A model generated the notes under the pieces. That model was not told where the DNA came from, did not search any database, and worked only from the letters and a program-made list of their open reading frames with translations. Made by a program: the position numbers and the translations under genes. A DNA stretch of 64,000 nucleotides from Halobacillus karajensis (GTDB taxonomy: Bacteria; Bacillota; Bacilli; Bacillales; Halobacillaceae), in the NCBI RefSeq assembly GCF_900108515.1, contig NZ_FNWW01000011.1, positions 1-64,000 on the forward strand, in the 5' to 3' direction. The number at the start of each line of letters is the position of its first letter. The stretch's first letter is position 1. Shown in pieces: positions 1 to 8,982 of this stretch.

Positions 1-19
1 ACCTCAAACTTTATATTGA

Positions 20-133
20 TGTGGTGGTGAAGGCGAAGAGGTCACACCTGTTCCCATGCCGAACACAGCAGTTAAGCTCTTCAGCGCCGATGGTAGTCGG
101 GTTTACCCCCGTGAGAGTAGGACGCCGCCATGT
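20..133 (+). rRNA. rrf: 5S ribosomal RNA
   Basis: The stretch carries the conserved 5S core of Bacillales: a GAAGAGGTCACACC block, a CCGAACACAG block, GTTAAGCTCTTCAGCGCCGATGG and a GTGAGAGTAGGACGCCGCCA 3' end. Length is about 114 nt. The ends are set by alignment from memory to the B. subtilis 5S and may be off by a few bases. It is presumably the last gene of an rRNA operon whose 16S and 23S lie left of the window. A strong terminator follows directly. Confidence 0.95.
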
Positions 134-140
134 CATTCAA

Positions 141-178
141 CAACCCTTCAGGAAAGAATCCTGAAGGGTTGTTTTTTT
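141..178 (+). terminator. Terminator of the rRNA operon
   Basis: A perfect 12-bp stem (141-152 with 160-171), loop AAAGAAT, is followed by seven T. It sits 8 nt after the 5S gene. Confidence 0.9.
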
Positions 179-306
179 ATTATTTAAGAATACCTAAATT
201 CATGGACAAGTCACTTGCCCTTTTCTCTATTGTAGGGAGGAGAGCCTTCTGGTAAAGTATAGGAATATTGAAAAATTAGGAAGATACATAAGGGAGACAG
301 CTAACC

Positions 307-1215
307 ATGAAATTATATGCCTCACTTCTAACATTAAGTCTTATTTGGGGACTATCTTTTGTTTTTATAGAAACCTTGATTGGAACAGCAGGAGTATGGG
401 GGACTGTTTTTTTTAGGTGTTTCGCTGGTGTTTTGATTTTATTACCCTTAGTTATTTATAAGTGGATGAATCATCAACTTCCTTCCTCTATCCCCTGGAA
501 GGTATTATTAGTTGTAGGGGTGTTCAATGCAGGGGTTCCCTGGGGAATGATTGCCCTTAGTCAGACAGTTGTAACAAGTAATATGGCCGCTGTCCTTAAT
601 GCATTGACACCCATCATGACGGGGTTAATTGGTTTTCTTGTTTTTTCTGTAAGGTTAAATCTACAGCAATGGGGTGGAATAGTACTGGGGTTTGGCGGGA
701 TTATTATTTTAACAGGCTTTGATTTTAAAACCATTTTATCAGAGAATTTTATAGGGATTGGTACAATGATCCTGGCTACATCTTGTTATGGATTTGTCTC
801 TCATTTTACGAGAAAGCATTTGCGGGGATTTGATGTCATTCTACTCACTACAGTGGCCTTACTTGTTGGAGCAGGGGTTGGACTCTTTGGAGTTGTCCTT
901 ACACAGCCGACAATGTTCAATTCTGTTCCTGTGGATATGCCATTCATACTAAGCGTAGTAGGTTTAGGGTGTGTTGGCTCAGGGATTGCTCATCTACTTT
1001 TCTATTATATGATTGACAAAGGTGGCGCAGAATTTGCAAGTATGGTCACCTATCTGGTCCCTGTGTCGGCTCTTTTCTGGGGGCATTTCCTTCTTGGGGA
1101 AGCTGTGACAAGTCATCTTATCATTGGTTTAGCTGTTATTTTTACTGGCGTGTTTTTATCCACAAGAAAAAGAAGACCTAAGCCTGCCCCTTCTGTTGAT
1201 GAAAGGGTTTGTTAA
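307..1215 (+). CDS. EamA/DMT-family transporter
   Basis: A 302-aa, very hydrophobic protein with about ten membrane segments in two EamA repeats (roughly residues 5-135 and 148-285), the usual size for drug/metabolite transporters. It opens with the typical family N-terminus (SLIWGLSFVFIE). The tail is short and basic (RKRRPK). The ATG has an AGGGAGA ribosome site at the right distance. Substrate cannot be told from sequence; the family exports amino acids, metabolites or drugs. It stands alone between the rRNA terminator and the AI-2E gene. Confidence 0.88.
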   Translation: MKLYASLLTLSLIWGLSFVFIETLIGTAGVWGTVFFRCFAGVLILLPLVIYKWMNHQLPSSIPWKVLLVVGVFNAGVPWGMIALSQTVVTSNMAAVLNALTPIMTGLIGFLVFSVRLNLQQWGGIVLGFGGIIILTGFDFKTILSENFIGIGTMILATSCYGFVSHFTRKHLRGFDVILLTTVALLVGAGVGLFGVVLTQPTMFNSVPVDMPFILSVVGLGCVGSGIAHLLFYYMIDKGGAEFASMVTYLVPVSALFWGHFLLGEAVTSHLIIGLAVIFTGVFLSTRKRRPKPAPSVDERVC

Positions 1216-1280
1216 GTGTAGTTTTCATGAGTGTGATAGAATACGAATATAGATTAAAGATCAGTTGAGGAGATATGTCT

Positions 1281-2432
1281 ATGAGCCGTTGGGATTCTAC
1301 ACCGGTTATCCGCTTCTTTGGCGGCCGAAAACTTTTGTATTTATTGGGGGTTGTGTTACTGGTAGGATTAAATATTCTCGTCTTTTCAAGTGTCGGGTTT
1401 ATCTTTAATCCACTGTTAATTTTTATTAAAACGATTGCTTTGCCTCTTATTCTTTCCGTGGTGGTCTATTATTTATTGCGTCCGATTATTAATCTGTTAG
1501 AAGCATGGCGCATTAAAAGAATTTGGGGCATACTTATAACCCTTCTTGCTTTGGTAGGGATTATTACGCTGCTTGTTGTGCTTATTATTCCTTTTTTGGA
1601 AAAGCAATTGATTAGTTTGTCGGAAGAACTTCCTCGTTATTTACGCGATATGATTAAAGGAACAGATGAATGGTTAAGAAATTCCATTTTTTCTGTATAC
1701 TATACGAACCTCTTTCAGGATGTAGACGGGATGTTAAATCAAATTCCTGATTATATTTCCTCCTATGCATCCGAAACAGTAGAGGGGATTACGAGCATTA
1801 TTTCTACAGTGACTAGTGTAGTCGTGGCAATTGTAACACTGCCCTTTATCCTTTTCTATTTATTGAAGGATGGTTACCGTTTGCCCGCTTTCGTCATTCG
1901 TCTATTTCCTCCGAAGTTTCGACCAGAAATATCCAGTGTATTTAAGGGGATTGATCATCAGTTATCGGCTTATATCCAGGGGCAGATTATTGTCAGTTTC
2001 TGTATTGGTGTAATGATGTACATCGGTTTTTTGATTATAGGACTGGACTACGCATTGCTGCTTGCGGCAATCGCGAGTGTAACGAGTGTGGTTCCATACT
2101 TAGGACCTATTATTGCCATTACCCCGGCACTGATTATTTCAATTGTCACCTCCCCGTTTATGGTCGTAAAGCTTGTGATTGTTTGGACTATAGTGCAGCT
2201 GCTGGAAGGTAAATTCATTTCGCCTCAGATTATGGGAAAAAGCCTGCATATTCATCCTGTGACGATTATTTTTGTCTTATTGACCGCTGGGCACTTATTC
2301 GGCGTTATCGGAATCATTTTAGCCATTCCAGGTTACGCCATCCTTAAGGTGATTGTTTCGCATATGTATTTCTGGTTCCAGAGACGATACAATAGATTTG
2401 TTGAGGAAGAAGACCAGTACAAGATGGAATAA
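1281..2432 (+). CDS. AI-2E family (UPF0118) membrane transporter
   Basis: A 383-aa protein with paired N-terminal helices, a loop domain (about 95-160), then a block of five or six helices ending LLTAGHLFGVIGIILAIPGY, which is typical of UPF0118/PerM-type proteins. The family has been linked to autoinducer-2 export, and one member from Halobacillus andaensis was described as a Na+(Li+)/H+ antiporter, so an ion-exchange role is plausible in a halophile. I start at the second ATG because GAGGAG (1267-1272) lies 8 nt before it, but only 2 nt before the ATG at 1275. It converges on the cysteine dioxygenase gene with a shared terminator. Confidence 0.88.
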   Translation: MSRWDSTPVIRFFGGRKLLYLLGVVLLVGLNILVFSSVGFIFNPLLIFIKTIALPLILSVVVYYLLRPIINLLEAWRIKRIWGILITLLALVGIITLLVVLIIPFLEKQLISLSEELPRYLRDMIKGTDEWLRNSIFSVYYTNLFQDVDGMLNQIPDYISSYASETVEGITSIISTVTSVVVAIVTLPFILFYLLKDGYRLPAFVIRLFPPKFRPEISSVFKGIDHQLSAYIQGQIIVSFCIGVMMYIGFLIIGLDYALLLAAIASVTSVVPYLGPIIAITPALIISIVTSPFMVVKLVIVWTIVQLLEGKFISPQIMGKSLHIHPVTIIFVLLTAGHLFGVIGIILAIPGYAILKVIVSHMYFWFQRRYNRFVEEEDQYKME

Positions 2433-2466
2433 AAAGAGGAGGTGGGGGGACCCACTTCCTCTTTTT
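2431..2466. terminator. Bidirectional terminator
   Basis: The stem AAAAAGAGGAGGTGGG / CCCACTTCCTCTTTTT has A and T runs on its two sides, so it can stop both the AI-2E gene (+) and the convergent cysteine dioxygenase gene (-). Confidence 0.85.
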
Positions 2467-2475
2467 ATTAGACAT

Positions 2476-3030
2476 TTACTTTTTCAATTGGATATCTTTC
2501 AATCTCTGTCGTTGTTCTTCTGGCCACCAGGCTCCACAGTCGCTGGAGACCACACAAGCAGCACAAGCCTTAAGGTCAAAAACACGCATACCTCGAATCG
2601 GTGGGGAGTAGAGATGGAGGGTTACAAGAGGTGGATCTCCTTCCCGTCCCATTTTGTGTATGCCATGTTTCGGAGCAAAAAAGAGGCTTCCATTTTCCTT
2701 ATATTCGGTGAATAAGGGAAGGGGGATGGATTCTCCTTGTGCCTGGTAGACCGTTTGCTTTGTCGTTCCATTCATAACCTGAATCCAACCGGAGGATTGT
2801 CCATGGTCATGGGGAGAGCATTCAATTTCCGCCCAATTCATGACAATCATCTCTACCTTGTCATCTGCATAAATCATTTGTCTGTAATACGGTTTACCCT
2901 CAGGGGTCTTTAAATATGACTGAAGTTCTTCTATAGAAATATTTAACCTTAATAAGGTGTGTTTTAATCCTTCTGGTGAATAGTCTTCAAGTCTTTGAAA
3001 TGCTTTCTGGACCCGTGTTTCCAATGACAT
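2476..3030 (-). CDS. Cysteine dioxygenase family protein
   Basis: A 184-aa cupin of the type I cysteine dioxygenase family, which oxidises cysteine to cysteine sulfinate with a mononuclear iron. The metal motif HDHGQSSGW gives His74 and His76, and His125 in KHGIHKMG is the probable third ligand. After the HDH motif there is a glycine where animal enzymes carry the cross-linking cysteine, as in other bacterial members. AGGAGG lies 7 nt before the ATG. A sulfonate/sulfur exporter and its regulator follow upstream, pointing to cysteine breakdown. B. subtilis YubC is the nearest relative I can name. Confidence 0.82.
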   Translation of the reverse strand: MSLETRVQKAFQRLEDYSPEGLKHTLLRLNISIEELQSYLKTPEGKPYYRQMIYADDKVEMIVMNWAEIECSPHDHGQSSGWIQVMNGTTKQTVYQAQGESIPLPLFTEYKENGSLFFAPKHGIHKMGREGDPPLVTLHLYSPPIRGMRVFDLKACAACVVSSDCGAWWPEEQRQRLKDIQLKK

Positions 3031-3249
3031 GAGGAAGCCTCCTAATATGTTTTATACAAAAATATTCTCTGAACCTTAAAGAAATGACTGGATGACATAG
3101 TTTGAACGTATGTGTTAGAAGTTTTGTTCAATATAGGTGGGAAAACATAGGTGTGGGGGGAATTCCATTTTATCGTAACAAAGGAGCAGGGGATTTCTAT
3201 ATTTTCGACGAATGTTCTTTAGATTAGACAAAGGTTTCTAATGAGCAGA

Positions 3250-3273
3250 AAAAAACACCCAGGAAATCCTGGG
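3250..3273 (-). terminator. Terminator of the YeiH-type gene
   Basis: On the minus strand CCCAGGA-TT-TCCTGGG is followed by TGTTTTTTT, 6 nt after the stop of the 330-aa transporter. Confidence 0.85.
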
Positions 3274-3278
3274 CATTA

Positions 3279-4271
3279 TTAAACGATCCAATAAGTGAGC
3301 ACGGAGAGCAGCACCGATGTAACAATTAACAAGAGCATTGGTTTTAAAGCCCGTTGTCTAATATCGCGCAAGCTCACACTCAATCCAAGTCCCACCATGG
3401 CCATTGTTAAAATAAACGAGGTGAGTGTTGACACTCCTTCCATGACCCTTTCTGGAATAGTAATGAATGTTCCATCAACAAAACTGCCAAACAAGCTCAT
3501 GATTACAAACCCGACTAGGAACCACGGAAATGGAATCGACGCTCCCCTTTTTTCGGCTCCTTTCCTTTTCATGAGCCAAATGAGAAGAAGGCTGAATGGG
3601 ACGAGTAAAAAGACACGGCTGAGTTTAGCGAGGAAGGCCATCCCGAGACCCGCGTCACCTGCAGGTTCTCCTGCAAGTGCAACATTAGCTACTTCATGCA
3701 AACTGATACCTGCCCACATGCCATATATTTCTGCGTCCATGGGCAGAAAAGGACGTATAACGGTATAGCCGATCGCAAACAAGGTTCCGATAACGGATAT
3801 GATCCCCGCGCTAATCGCCGTATCTTTTTCTTTCGCTTTTAAAATTGGTGTAACGGCAGCAATGGCGGAGGCTCCACAAATGCCTGTGCCAATACCAAGC
3901 AATGTCATCATGGAACGATCAGCATCAAAGATTTTAGCTAAAAAGATCATAAGACCGATGGTAAAAACGATGACGGCTGTTCCTTTTAATAAAAGGGGCA
4001 ATCCCTCGTTAAGAATGAGATTAATATTTAACTTTAAGCCGAACAATATAATGGCAAGACGCAATAACTGTTTCGCCGAAAATCGGATGCCTGTACGGAT
4101 GCTCTCCGGATATCCGAAGAAATGACGATACATAACAGCAAGCAGAATCGCGACGGCAAGTGGTCCGATCTGGCTCATTAATGGAAGCATGGCCAGGAGA
4201 AACCCTATGCCTGCAATGACTGCGGTAAAACAGATCCCTTTCAAGAGAGACGAATAAGATTTGTATTTCAT
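3279..4271 (-). CDS. YeiH family putative sulfur-oxyanion exporter
   Basis: A 330-aa polytopic protein with about ten helices and the family landmarks GTGICGASAIAA (about 125-136) and SLHEVANVALA (about 189-199). This is the UPF0324/YeiH family, annotated as putative sulfate exporters. Function of this member is inferred. It is divergent from a CysL/YeiE-like LysR gene with only about 110 bp between them, the usual arrangement for this pair, and it sits beside cysteine dioxygenase, whose product breaks down to pyruvate and sulfite. A GGGGGA ribosome site precedes the ATG. Confidence 0.85.
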   Translation of the reverse strand: MKYKSYSSLLKGICFTAVIAGIGFLLAMLPLMSQIGPLAVAILLAVMYRHFFGYPESIRTGIRFSAKQLLRLAIILFGLKLNINLILNEGLPLLLKGTAVIVFTIGLMIFLAKIFDADRSMMTLLGIGTGICGASAIAAVTPILKAKEKDTAISAGIISVIGTLFAIGYTVIRPFLPMDAEIYGMWAGISLHEVANVALAGEPAGDAGLGMAFLAKLSRVFLLVPFSLLLIWLMKRKGAEKRGASIPFPWFLVGFVIMSLFGSFVDGTFITIPERVMEGVSTLTSFILTMAMVGLGLSVSLRDIRQRALKPMLLLIVTSVLLSVLTYWIV

Positions 4272-4385
4272 AGGTGATGTCCCCCTTTTTTATCACTTCT
4301 CTAATATTACGCTTCTGGTAGCGATTCGTAAAATAAAACTTTATAATGTTAATAATAGAAAAAATTAATGATTGGACGGTTTAGT

Positions 4386-5285
4386 ATGGATATGGAAGCA
4401 TTAAAAACTTATATTACTGCTATTGATGAGAAAAGTTTTACAAAAGCATCGGAGGTTTTAAATTTATCTCAGCCTACTGTCAGTGCTCACATAAAGAATT
4501 TAGAACGGTTTTTTCAAACGACGTTGATTGACCGATCACCTAAACATTTCCAAGTAACGCCAACAGGAGAGTTTGTTTATCGAAGAGCAAGGCAGGTGCT
4601 TGGGTTATTGGAAAAGGCTCACCAAGAAGTGAAGCAGTATCACGAAGAGGTGGGGGGAAGTATTTATATTGGTGCCAGTTACACGGTTGGAGAGTATATC
4701 ATTCCCTCTCTTTTAAAGAAGTTTGATGAAAAGTACCCCGCTATTGATTTACAGGTGAGAATCGCTAATTCAGAAAGAATCAATCGTGAGGTACAACAAC
4801 ATGAGTTGGACTTAGGGCTTGTCGAAGGGAAAGTGACAGAACAGGGACTCCGTTCGTTTCCGTTTATGGAAGATGAAATGGTTATTATCGTGCCGAGGGA
4901 GCATCCATTGAGACATGGGGATGGAATTACTTTCGATCGTTTGCAGGATCACACATGGATTACCAGAGAGGGTGGATCAGGGACAAGAGCAATGCTTGAC
5001 TCTATGCTTGTATCATCCAATATTCGCCCTCGCAAGATGATCACAATTGGTAGCAATCATGGAGTCGTTCAAGGAGTAAAAGAAGGACTTGGGATTTCAT
5101 TTATTTCTAAAACGGTTGTCGAACATACAGATGCGGAAGATTTAATTATGCAGCTCCCTTATATTCGTGCGACTGCGCGTTATTTTTCAATTGTTACACC
5201 TATCAACGAAGAAGAAATCACGGAGAATGTCCGGGTATTCATCGAGCATGTGAGGGGTCTATACAAATTGTCACAAAATCATTGA
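4386..5285 (+). CDS. LysR-type regulator, CysL/YeiE-like
   Basis: A LysR-family regulator with an N-terminal winged helix-turn-helix (LKTYITAIDEKSFTKASEVL through QPTVSAHIKNLE) and a periplasmic-binding-like effector domain (about 90-295). It resembles CysL of B. subtilis and YeiE, and is divergent from the YeiH-type exporter it probably controls. The start is uncertain: the frame is open back to an ATG at 4368, but the family normally begins near MDMEALKTYI, so ATG 4386 (299 aa) is chosen. Neither ATG has a strong ribosome site. The short intergenic region must hold both promoters and the operator. Confidence 0.85.
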   Translation: MDMEALKTYITAIDEKSFTKASEVLNLSQPTVSAHIKNLERFFQTTLIDRSPKHFQVTPTGEFVYRRARQVLGLLEKAHQEVKQYHEEVGGSIYIGASYTVGEYIIPSLLKKFDEKYPAIDLQVRIANSERINREVQQHELDLGLVEGKVTEQGLRSFPFMEDEMVIIVPREHPLRHGDGITFDRLQDHTWITREGGSGTRAMLDSMLVSSNIRPRKMITIGSNHGVVQGVKEGLGISFISKTVVEHTDAEDLIMQLPYIRATARYFSIVTPINEEEITENVRVFIEHVRGLYKLSQNH

Positions 5286-5533
5286 ACTCATGTAGAGTTA
5301 GCTCTGTTATGATGGAAGGGAGAGACAGGTTTGGTTTGGAAGATGGAATACTTACAAAAAAAGCTTCGAGGAAGACTAATAAAAAAAGGTGTTAAATTTT
5401 AAAATCGTGCATAAATCATTGGACCTCTGGGTATCGTCCTTTATAAAAAGTTGAAACGTTTTTGCCCCTTTGGTCGTAATGAAGGGGAATGTGTTTCTGT
5501 GCCAAATCTTATTTCAAATACTGAGGTGAAAAA

Positions 5534-5626
5534 ATGAAGAGACTAGACCAGGTTGTCGATTATTTGAAGACGCTGGGAGTTAAGGTCGAAAAGGTTTACC
5601 GAACACCGAAGGAAGAGACGAGATAA
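5534..5626 (+). CDS. Small ORF of 30 aa
   Basis: An ORF beginning MKRLDQVVDYLKTLGVK, basic and amphipathic, with a good ribosome site (GAGGTG, 5 nt before the ATG) and a factor-independent terminator 24 nt after its stop. That pairing argues for a translated small gene in the 430-bp gap between the LysR and MFS genes. I do not recognise the protein. The rest of the gap (5286-5533) shows only a 19-codon ORF at about 5345 without a good ribosome site. Confidence 0.5.
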   Translation: MKRLDQVVDYLKTLGVKVEKVYRTPKEETR

Positions 5627-5649
5627 GCAGAGTTGAATAACATCATTTG

Positions 5650-5685
5650 AGGTATGCTCCTACGTTAAAGAAGCATACCTTTTTG
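5650..5685 (+). terminator. Terminator after the small ORF
   Basis: AGGTATGCT (5650-5658) pairs with AGCATACCT (5672-5680) and is followed by a short T run. Confidence 0.75.
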
Positions 5686-5716
5686 CTTGTTTTGGAGAAA
5701 GGATAGAATTCCATGG

Positions 5717-6922
5717 TTACGCAGCAGTGATCGCTTTTTTGAAGGCGGGGTGCCTTGATTGGACATACGCCCATAAGACTCCTCCGGTTACTGGAATAAG
5801 TAACAAAAGGAAAACAGTAGAAGCTCCATAATTAGATGCTGTTACTCCAAACATCGGGCCAGTAAGGGCAACGGACGTTTGATTACATAGCATTCGTAAA
5901 CTTGATATCCGCCCGTGAAAGCGGCGTTCTGTCGCCATCTGCTGGACAGATTGCAAAAGGGCACGGATAAACGAAGTTCCAATACCGATTAACAAAAATC
6001 CAAAAAAGGCGAAAGGGACGAACGAAGTGAAGGAGACAATCGCGAGACCTGCTGCAGTTAATAGAAGTGAGGTAATCCCGATGCGGTGCTGGCATTTAGC
6101 CCACCACCATGTTCCGAGTAATCCAGCAATAATCCCGCCTATGGAAAAGGTGCTGTCGAGCAATCCATATATAATGGAAGGTTGCTTTAAATGGGCACTT
6201 GTATAGACGCTTAAAAAACCGAGCGTTGTATGGAAGGTCAGCTGTCCAAGCATAAGCATTACAAAAAGCCCATAAAGCATACGGTTATGATGAACATACC
6301 TAAACCCTTCTTTCATTTCATGCCAGAAGGAAGATATTTCCTCTTTTTCCTCCCTTGGAACGGGAATGTAATGGAGGAGATGAATCGTAAGGACGGCGCC
6401 CAAGTACAAGAGTATAACGACAAAGAGGGAGAGTTCTATGGCCATAAATCCTGCTAGTATCCCGCCAAGGGCGGCTCCTGAGAGACTTCCGGCAACCGTT
6501 GAGGATCCAGACCATGAAAAGATGCGTGGCAGCGATTCTTGAGGGAAAACCTCAGCAACCAGGGCCTGTAGGGAAGGGCGGAATAAGGATCCGGCTGTTT
6601 GTAGAGCCATGTGGGCTGCAATCATTCCCCAAGGGTGCACCCAACCAAGTAAGAATGCCCCCGTTAATATACTTAAACAGATAACACTTCCTATACCGGC
6701 TATACCAGCCAGACGTTTTCGATTGCTTCGGTCTACCAGAACTCCGAATATTAAATTAGAAAATAGACCCGGGATAAATCCGAAGCTGACGAACAACCCA
6801 GTATATAAAGGGTCATGCGTCCATTGATAGAGGAACCATGTAATAAGGACGAAATACATCGCTCTCCCACATTCATATAAGAAATATCCACTCATCAACT
6901 TCCTAATGTTTGCCCGGTTCAT
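5717..6922 (-). CDS. MFS transporter
   Basis: A 401-aa major facilitator with about twelve helices and the family motif between helices 2 and 3 (GVLVDRSNRKRLAG, about 60-73). The arrangement resembles MFS_1/MFS_3 efflux carriers; the substrate is unknown. GAGGAGG lies 6 nt before the ATG. It is divergent from a LysR gene (about 100 bp between starts), so control by that regulator is likely. Confidence 0.87.
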   Translation of the reverse strand: MNRANIRKLMSGYFLYECGRAMYFVLITWFLYQWTHDPLYTGLFVSFGFIPGLFSNLIFGVLVDRSNRKRLAGIAGIGSVICLSILTGAFLLGWVHPWGMIAAHMALQTAGSLFRPSLQALVAEVFPQESLPRIFSWSGSSTVAGSLSGAALGGILAGFMAIELSLFVVILLYLGAVLTIHLLHYIPVPREEKEEISSFWHEMKEGFRYVHHNRMLYGLFVMLMLGQLTFHTTLGFLSVYTSAHLKQPSIIYGLLDSTFSIGGIIAGLLGTWWWAKCQHRIGITSLLLTAAGLAIVSFTSFVPFAFFGFLLIGIGTSFIRALLQSVQQMATERRFHGRISSLRMLCNQTSVALTGPMFGVTASNYGASTVFLLLLIPVTGGVLWAYVQSRHPAFKKAITAA

Positions 6923-7024
6923 GTTATCCCTCCTCTTGTTATGTTTATCGTACTCCTTTTTTAGGGGGGTGGATAATATGGCATTATAATTAAAAGTGAT
7001 AAAAAATGGTTATAGGGGGATTCT

Positions 7025-7873
7025 ATGAAAATAGAAGATTATCAACTGCTGCTTGATTTAAATAAGTGTGGGACGATACGTAAGACCGCTGTACATGTCC
7101 TCATTTCACAACCTGCCCTGACCCAGCGGTTAAAGTTTATGGAGGAGCATTTGGGAGGTCAGATCTTTCTGCGTACATCGAAACGATTAATTCCGACGTC
7201 CTTCGGAGAGATCGTCCTTGCCCATGCGGAAGAGGTTCTAAAGAAAGAGAGTGAATTAGGAGACAAATTAGCAAAAGTAGAAGGGAAGATTACAGGCACA
7301 TTGTCGATAGGAGCGTCTTCTTTATACAGCCAGCATTTCCTGCCAGGTTTGTTGCAATCTTTTACTAAGGAATATCCAGATGTAACCATCGATCTTGTAA
7401 CAGGGGTGAGTGAAGAAGTTCGGCAATCAGCTGCTTTCTATCATATTTCAATCGTCAGAGGGGAGCCGATTAAAGGATATGAATCCCTTCACCTCCTAAG
7501 TGACCCTCTTTTTCTTTTTGATTCCATTCCATTTGGGGAAAAAGAGCGACCACTCATAGAGTTTAAAAGTGACACAGGCTTTCAAAAGCTGATGGAACAA
7601 TGGATGTTGCGTGATTCATCCATCTTGGTCAAACGTTCAATCAAAGTGGATCATTTTGAAACGGCAAAGCAGATGATGAAGCGAGGTTTAGGAATGACGG
7701 TTTTACCAGGCAGCATCATCTCTGAAGAAAAAAACCATTTTGCTTGGATGCCTCTCGAGACTGAAGGGAGAGCGATTGTCCGTGAAACGTGGGCTTGTGT
7801 GAAATCAGAAGTGAAGGCATTGCCACAGGTCGAGGCATTCCTGGGTCATATAAAAAATGAGGTGGGGGTATAA
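7025..7873 (+). CDS. LysR family transcriptional regulator
   Basis: A 282-aa LysR regulator: N-terminal winged helix (TIRKTAVHVLISQPALTQRLKFMEEHLG, about 17-44) and a substrate-binding-like domain from about residue 90. It starts with ATG behind TAGGGGG. Head-to-head with the MFS gene, which is its most likely target. The effector domain is somewhat shorter than average between about 160 and 200, but no lesion is visible. Confidence 0.87.
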   Translation: MKIEDYQLLLDLNKCGTIRKTAVHVLISQPALTQRLKFMEEHLGGQIFLRTSKRLIPTSFGEIVLAHAEEVLKKESELGDKLAKVEGKITGTLSIGASSLYSQHFLPGLLQSFTKEYPDVTIDLVTGVSEEVRQSAAFYHISIVRGEPIKGYESLHLLSDPLFLFDSIPFGEKERPLIEFKSDTGFQKLMEQWMLRDSSILVKRSIKVDHFETAKQMMKRGLGMTVLPGSIISEEKNHFAWMPLETEGRAIVRETWACVKSEVKALPQVEAFLGHIKNEVGV

Positions 7874-7994
7874 ATTCACTGTACTGTTAGGTCAGTATTC
7901 GTCTATCGTGGGAGGGGGTTCTTGCTTGCAAGATGCCAAGGATTCATTTTATTATTATAGTAATTCATTCCAACCCTGAAGGGAATGTTCCAAC

Positions 7995-8795
7995 GTGACG
8001 GAAGAGCTCATGTTTGCTAGGCTAGAAGAAATTCAACAAAATGAATTTATAAAAGCGGCTATCGACCATGTCGGTGCAGGCGTGGTGATTACGGATCCGG
8101 AGCAGGATGATAACCCGTTAATTTACTGCAATCAAGGCTTTGAAGAGTTGACTGGGTACAAGGCGGAGGAGGTTCTTGGTCGTAACTGTCGTCTTTTGCA
8201 AGGAGAGGAAACCGATCCAAAGCATGTAGATCATGTTCGTGAGGGGCTTGCCAACCGTAAGCCAGTGAAAGTGGAAATGAAAAACTATCGCAAAGATGGG
8301 ACAGTTTTTTGGAATGAACTACATATTTTTCCGGTTTATATTGCTCAAATGGACCAGACTTACTTTGTAGGAGTCCAAAAGGATGTATCGCAGCGCCGTG
8401 AGCAGGAAGAACTGCTTGGCCATTATTTATCAGAGGTCAAACGGCTATCTACACCAATTGTTCCTGTCCAGCATAATATCTCTGTTCTCCCTCTTGTCGG
8501 GACGATTGATGATGAAAGGCTCCAGCAGATGCTTGAAGCGGTCAGCTATCATGTCAAAGAGAAGAAAGAAGAGTATTTAATTCTGGATATGTCCGCTGTT
8601 CATTCATACAATGAAGAGGTCCATATGGGCGTTTACCAAATGAACCAATTGTTAGATCTTATGGGAACGAAGCTGGTTATTACAGGAATTAAACCGACTT
8701 TTGCTATTCAAAGTGCTCCTTATGCGGATTTTAGTGAATTGTCGTTGCAGACGTACGCTACCGTAAAGCAGGCACTTCAGGTTTTACGTACATAA
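7995..8795 (+). CDS. ytvA: LOV-STAS blue-light photoreceptor YtvA
   Basis: A 266-aa protein with the same architecture and length as B. subtilis YtvA (261 aa). An N-terminal LOV (PAS) domain (about 15-130) binds FMN; its signature GRNCRLLQG holds the photoactive Cys65. A linker helix follows, then a C-terminal STAS domain (about 155-262, STPIVPVQHNISVLPLVG). In Bacillus it joins the stressosome and feeds light into SigB. The start is GTG with GAAGGGA about 11 nt upstream; an ATG five codons later is an alternative. A terminator follows. YdaG-like and DJ-1/PfpI genes elsewhere in the window fit a general stress regulon. Confidence 0.92.
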   Translation: MTEELMFARLEEIQQNEFIKAAIDHVGAGVVITDPEQDDNPLIYCNQGFEELTGYKAEEVLGRNCRLLQGEETDPKHVDHVREGLANRKPVKVEMKNYRKDGTVFWNELHIFPVYIAQMDQTYFVGVQKDVSQRREQEELLGHYLSEVKRLSTPIVPVQHNISVLPLVGTIDDERLQQMLEAVSYHVKEKKEEYLILDMSAVHSYNEEVHMGVYQMNQLLDLMGTKLVITGIKPTFAIQSAPYADFSELSLQTYATVKQALQVLRT

Positions 8796-8806
8796 AATGA
8801 TAAAAG

Positions 8807-8839
8807 AAACGATATAACTTGATTAGTTATATCGTTTTT
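8807..8839 (+). terminator. Terminator of ytvA
   Basis: AAACGATATAACT (8808-8820) pairs with AGTTATATCGTTT (8826-8838) and runs into a T tract. Confidence 0.88.
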
Positions 8840-8982
8840 TAGTCTTCTTCAATCCTCAATTTCATCGGGGCACTGTTCTTTATTTATGGTGTTTCCGAAA
8901 AAAATAGTCATCTAAAAAATGATAAAGCTGATAATTGTTCAGTTGGCACTAGATACGAGTTGGAGCAATTAATGATGCTCTT

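Noticed and set aside
5345-5404. 19-codon ORF (MEYLQKKLRGRLIKKGVKF)
   Set aside because: Very short and without a good ribosome site; it recalls the start of Fbp-type basic peptides but too little to call.
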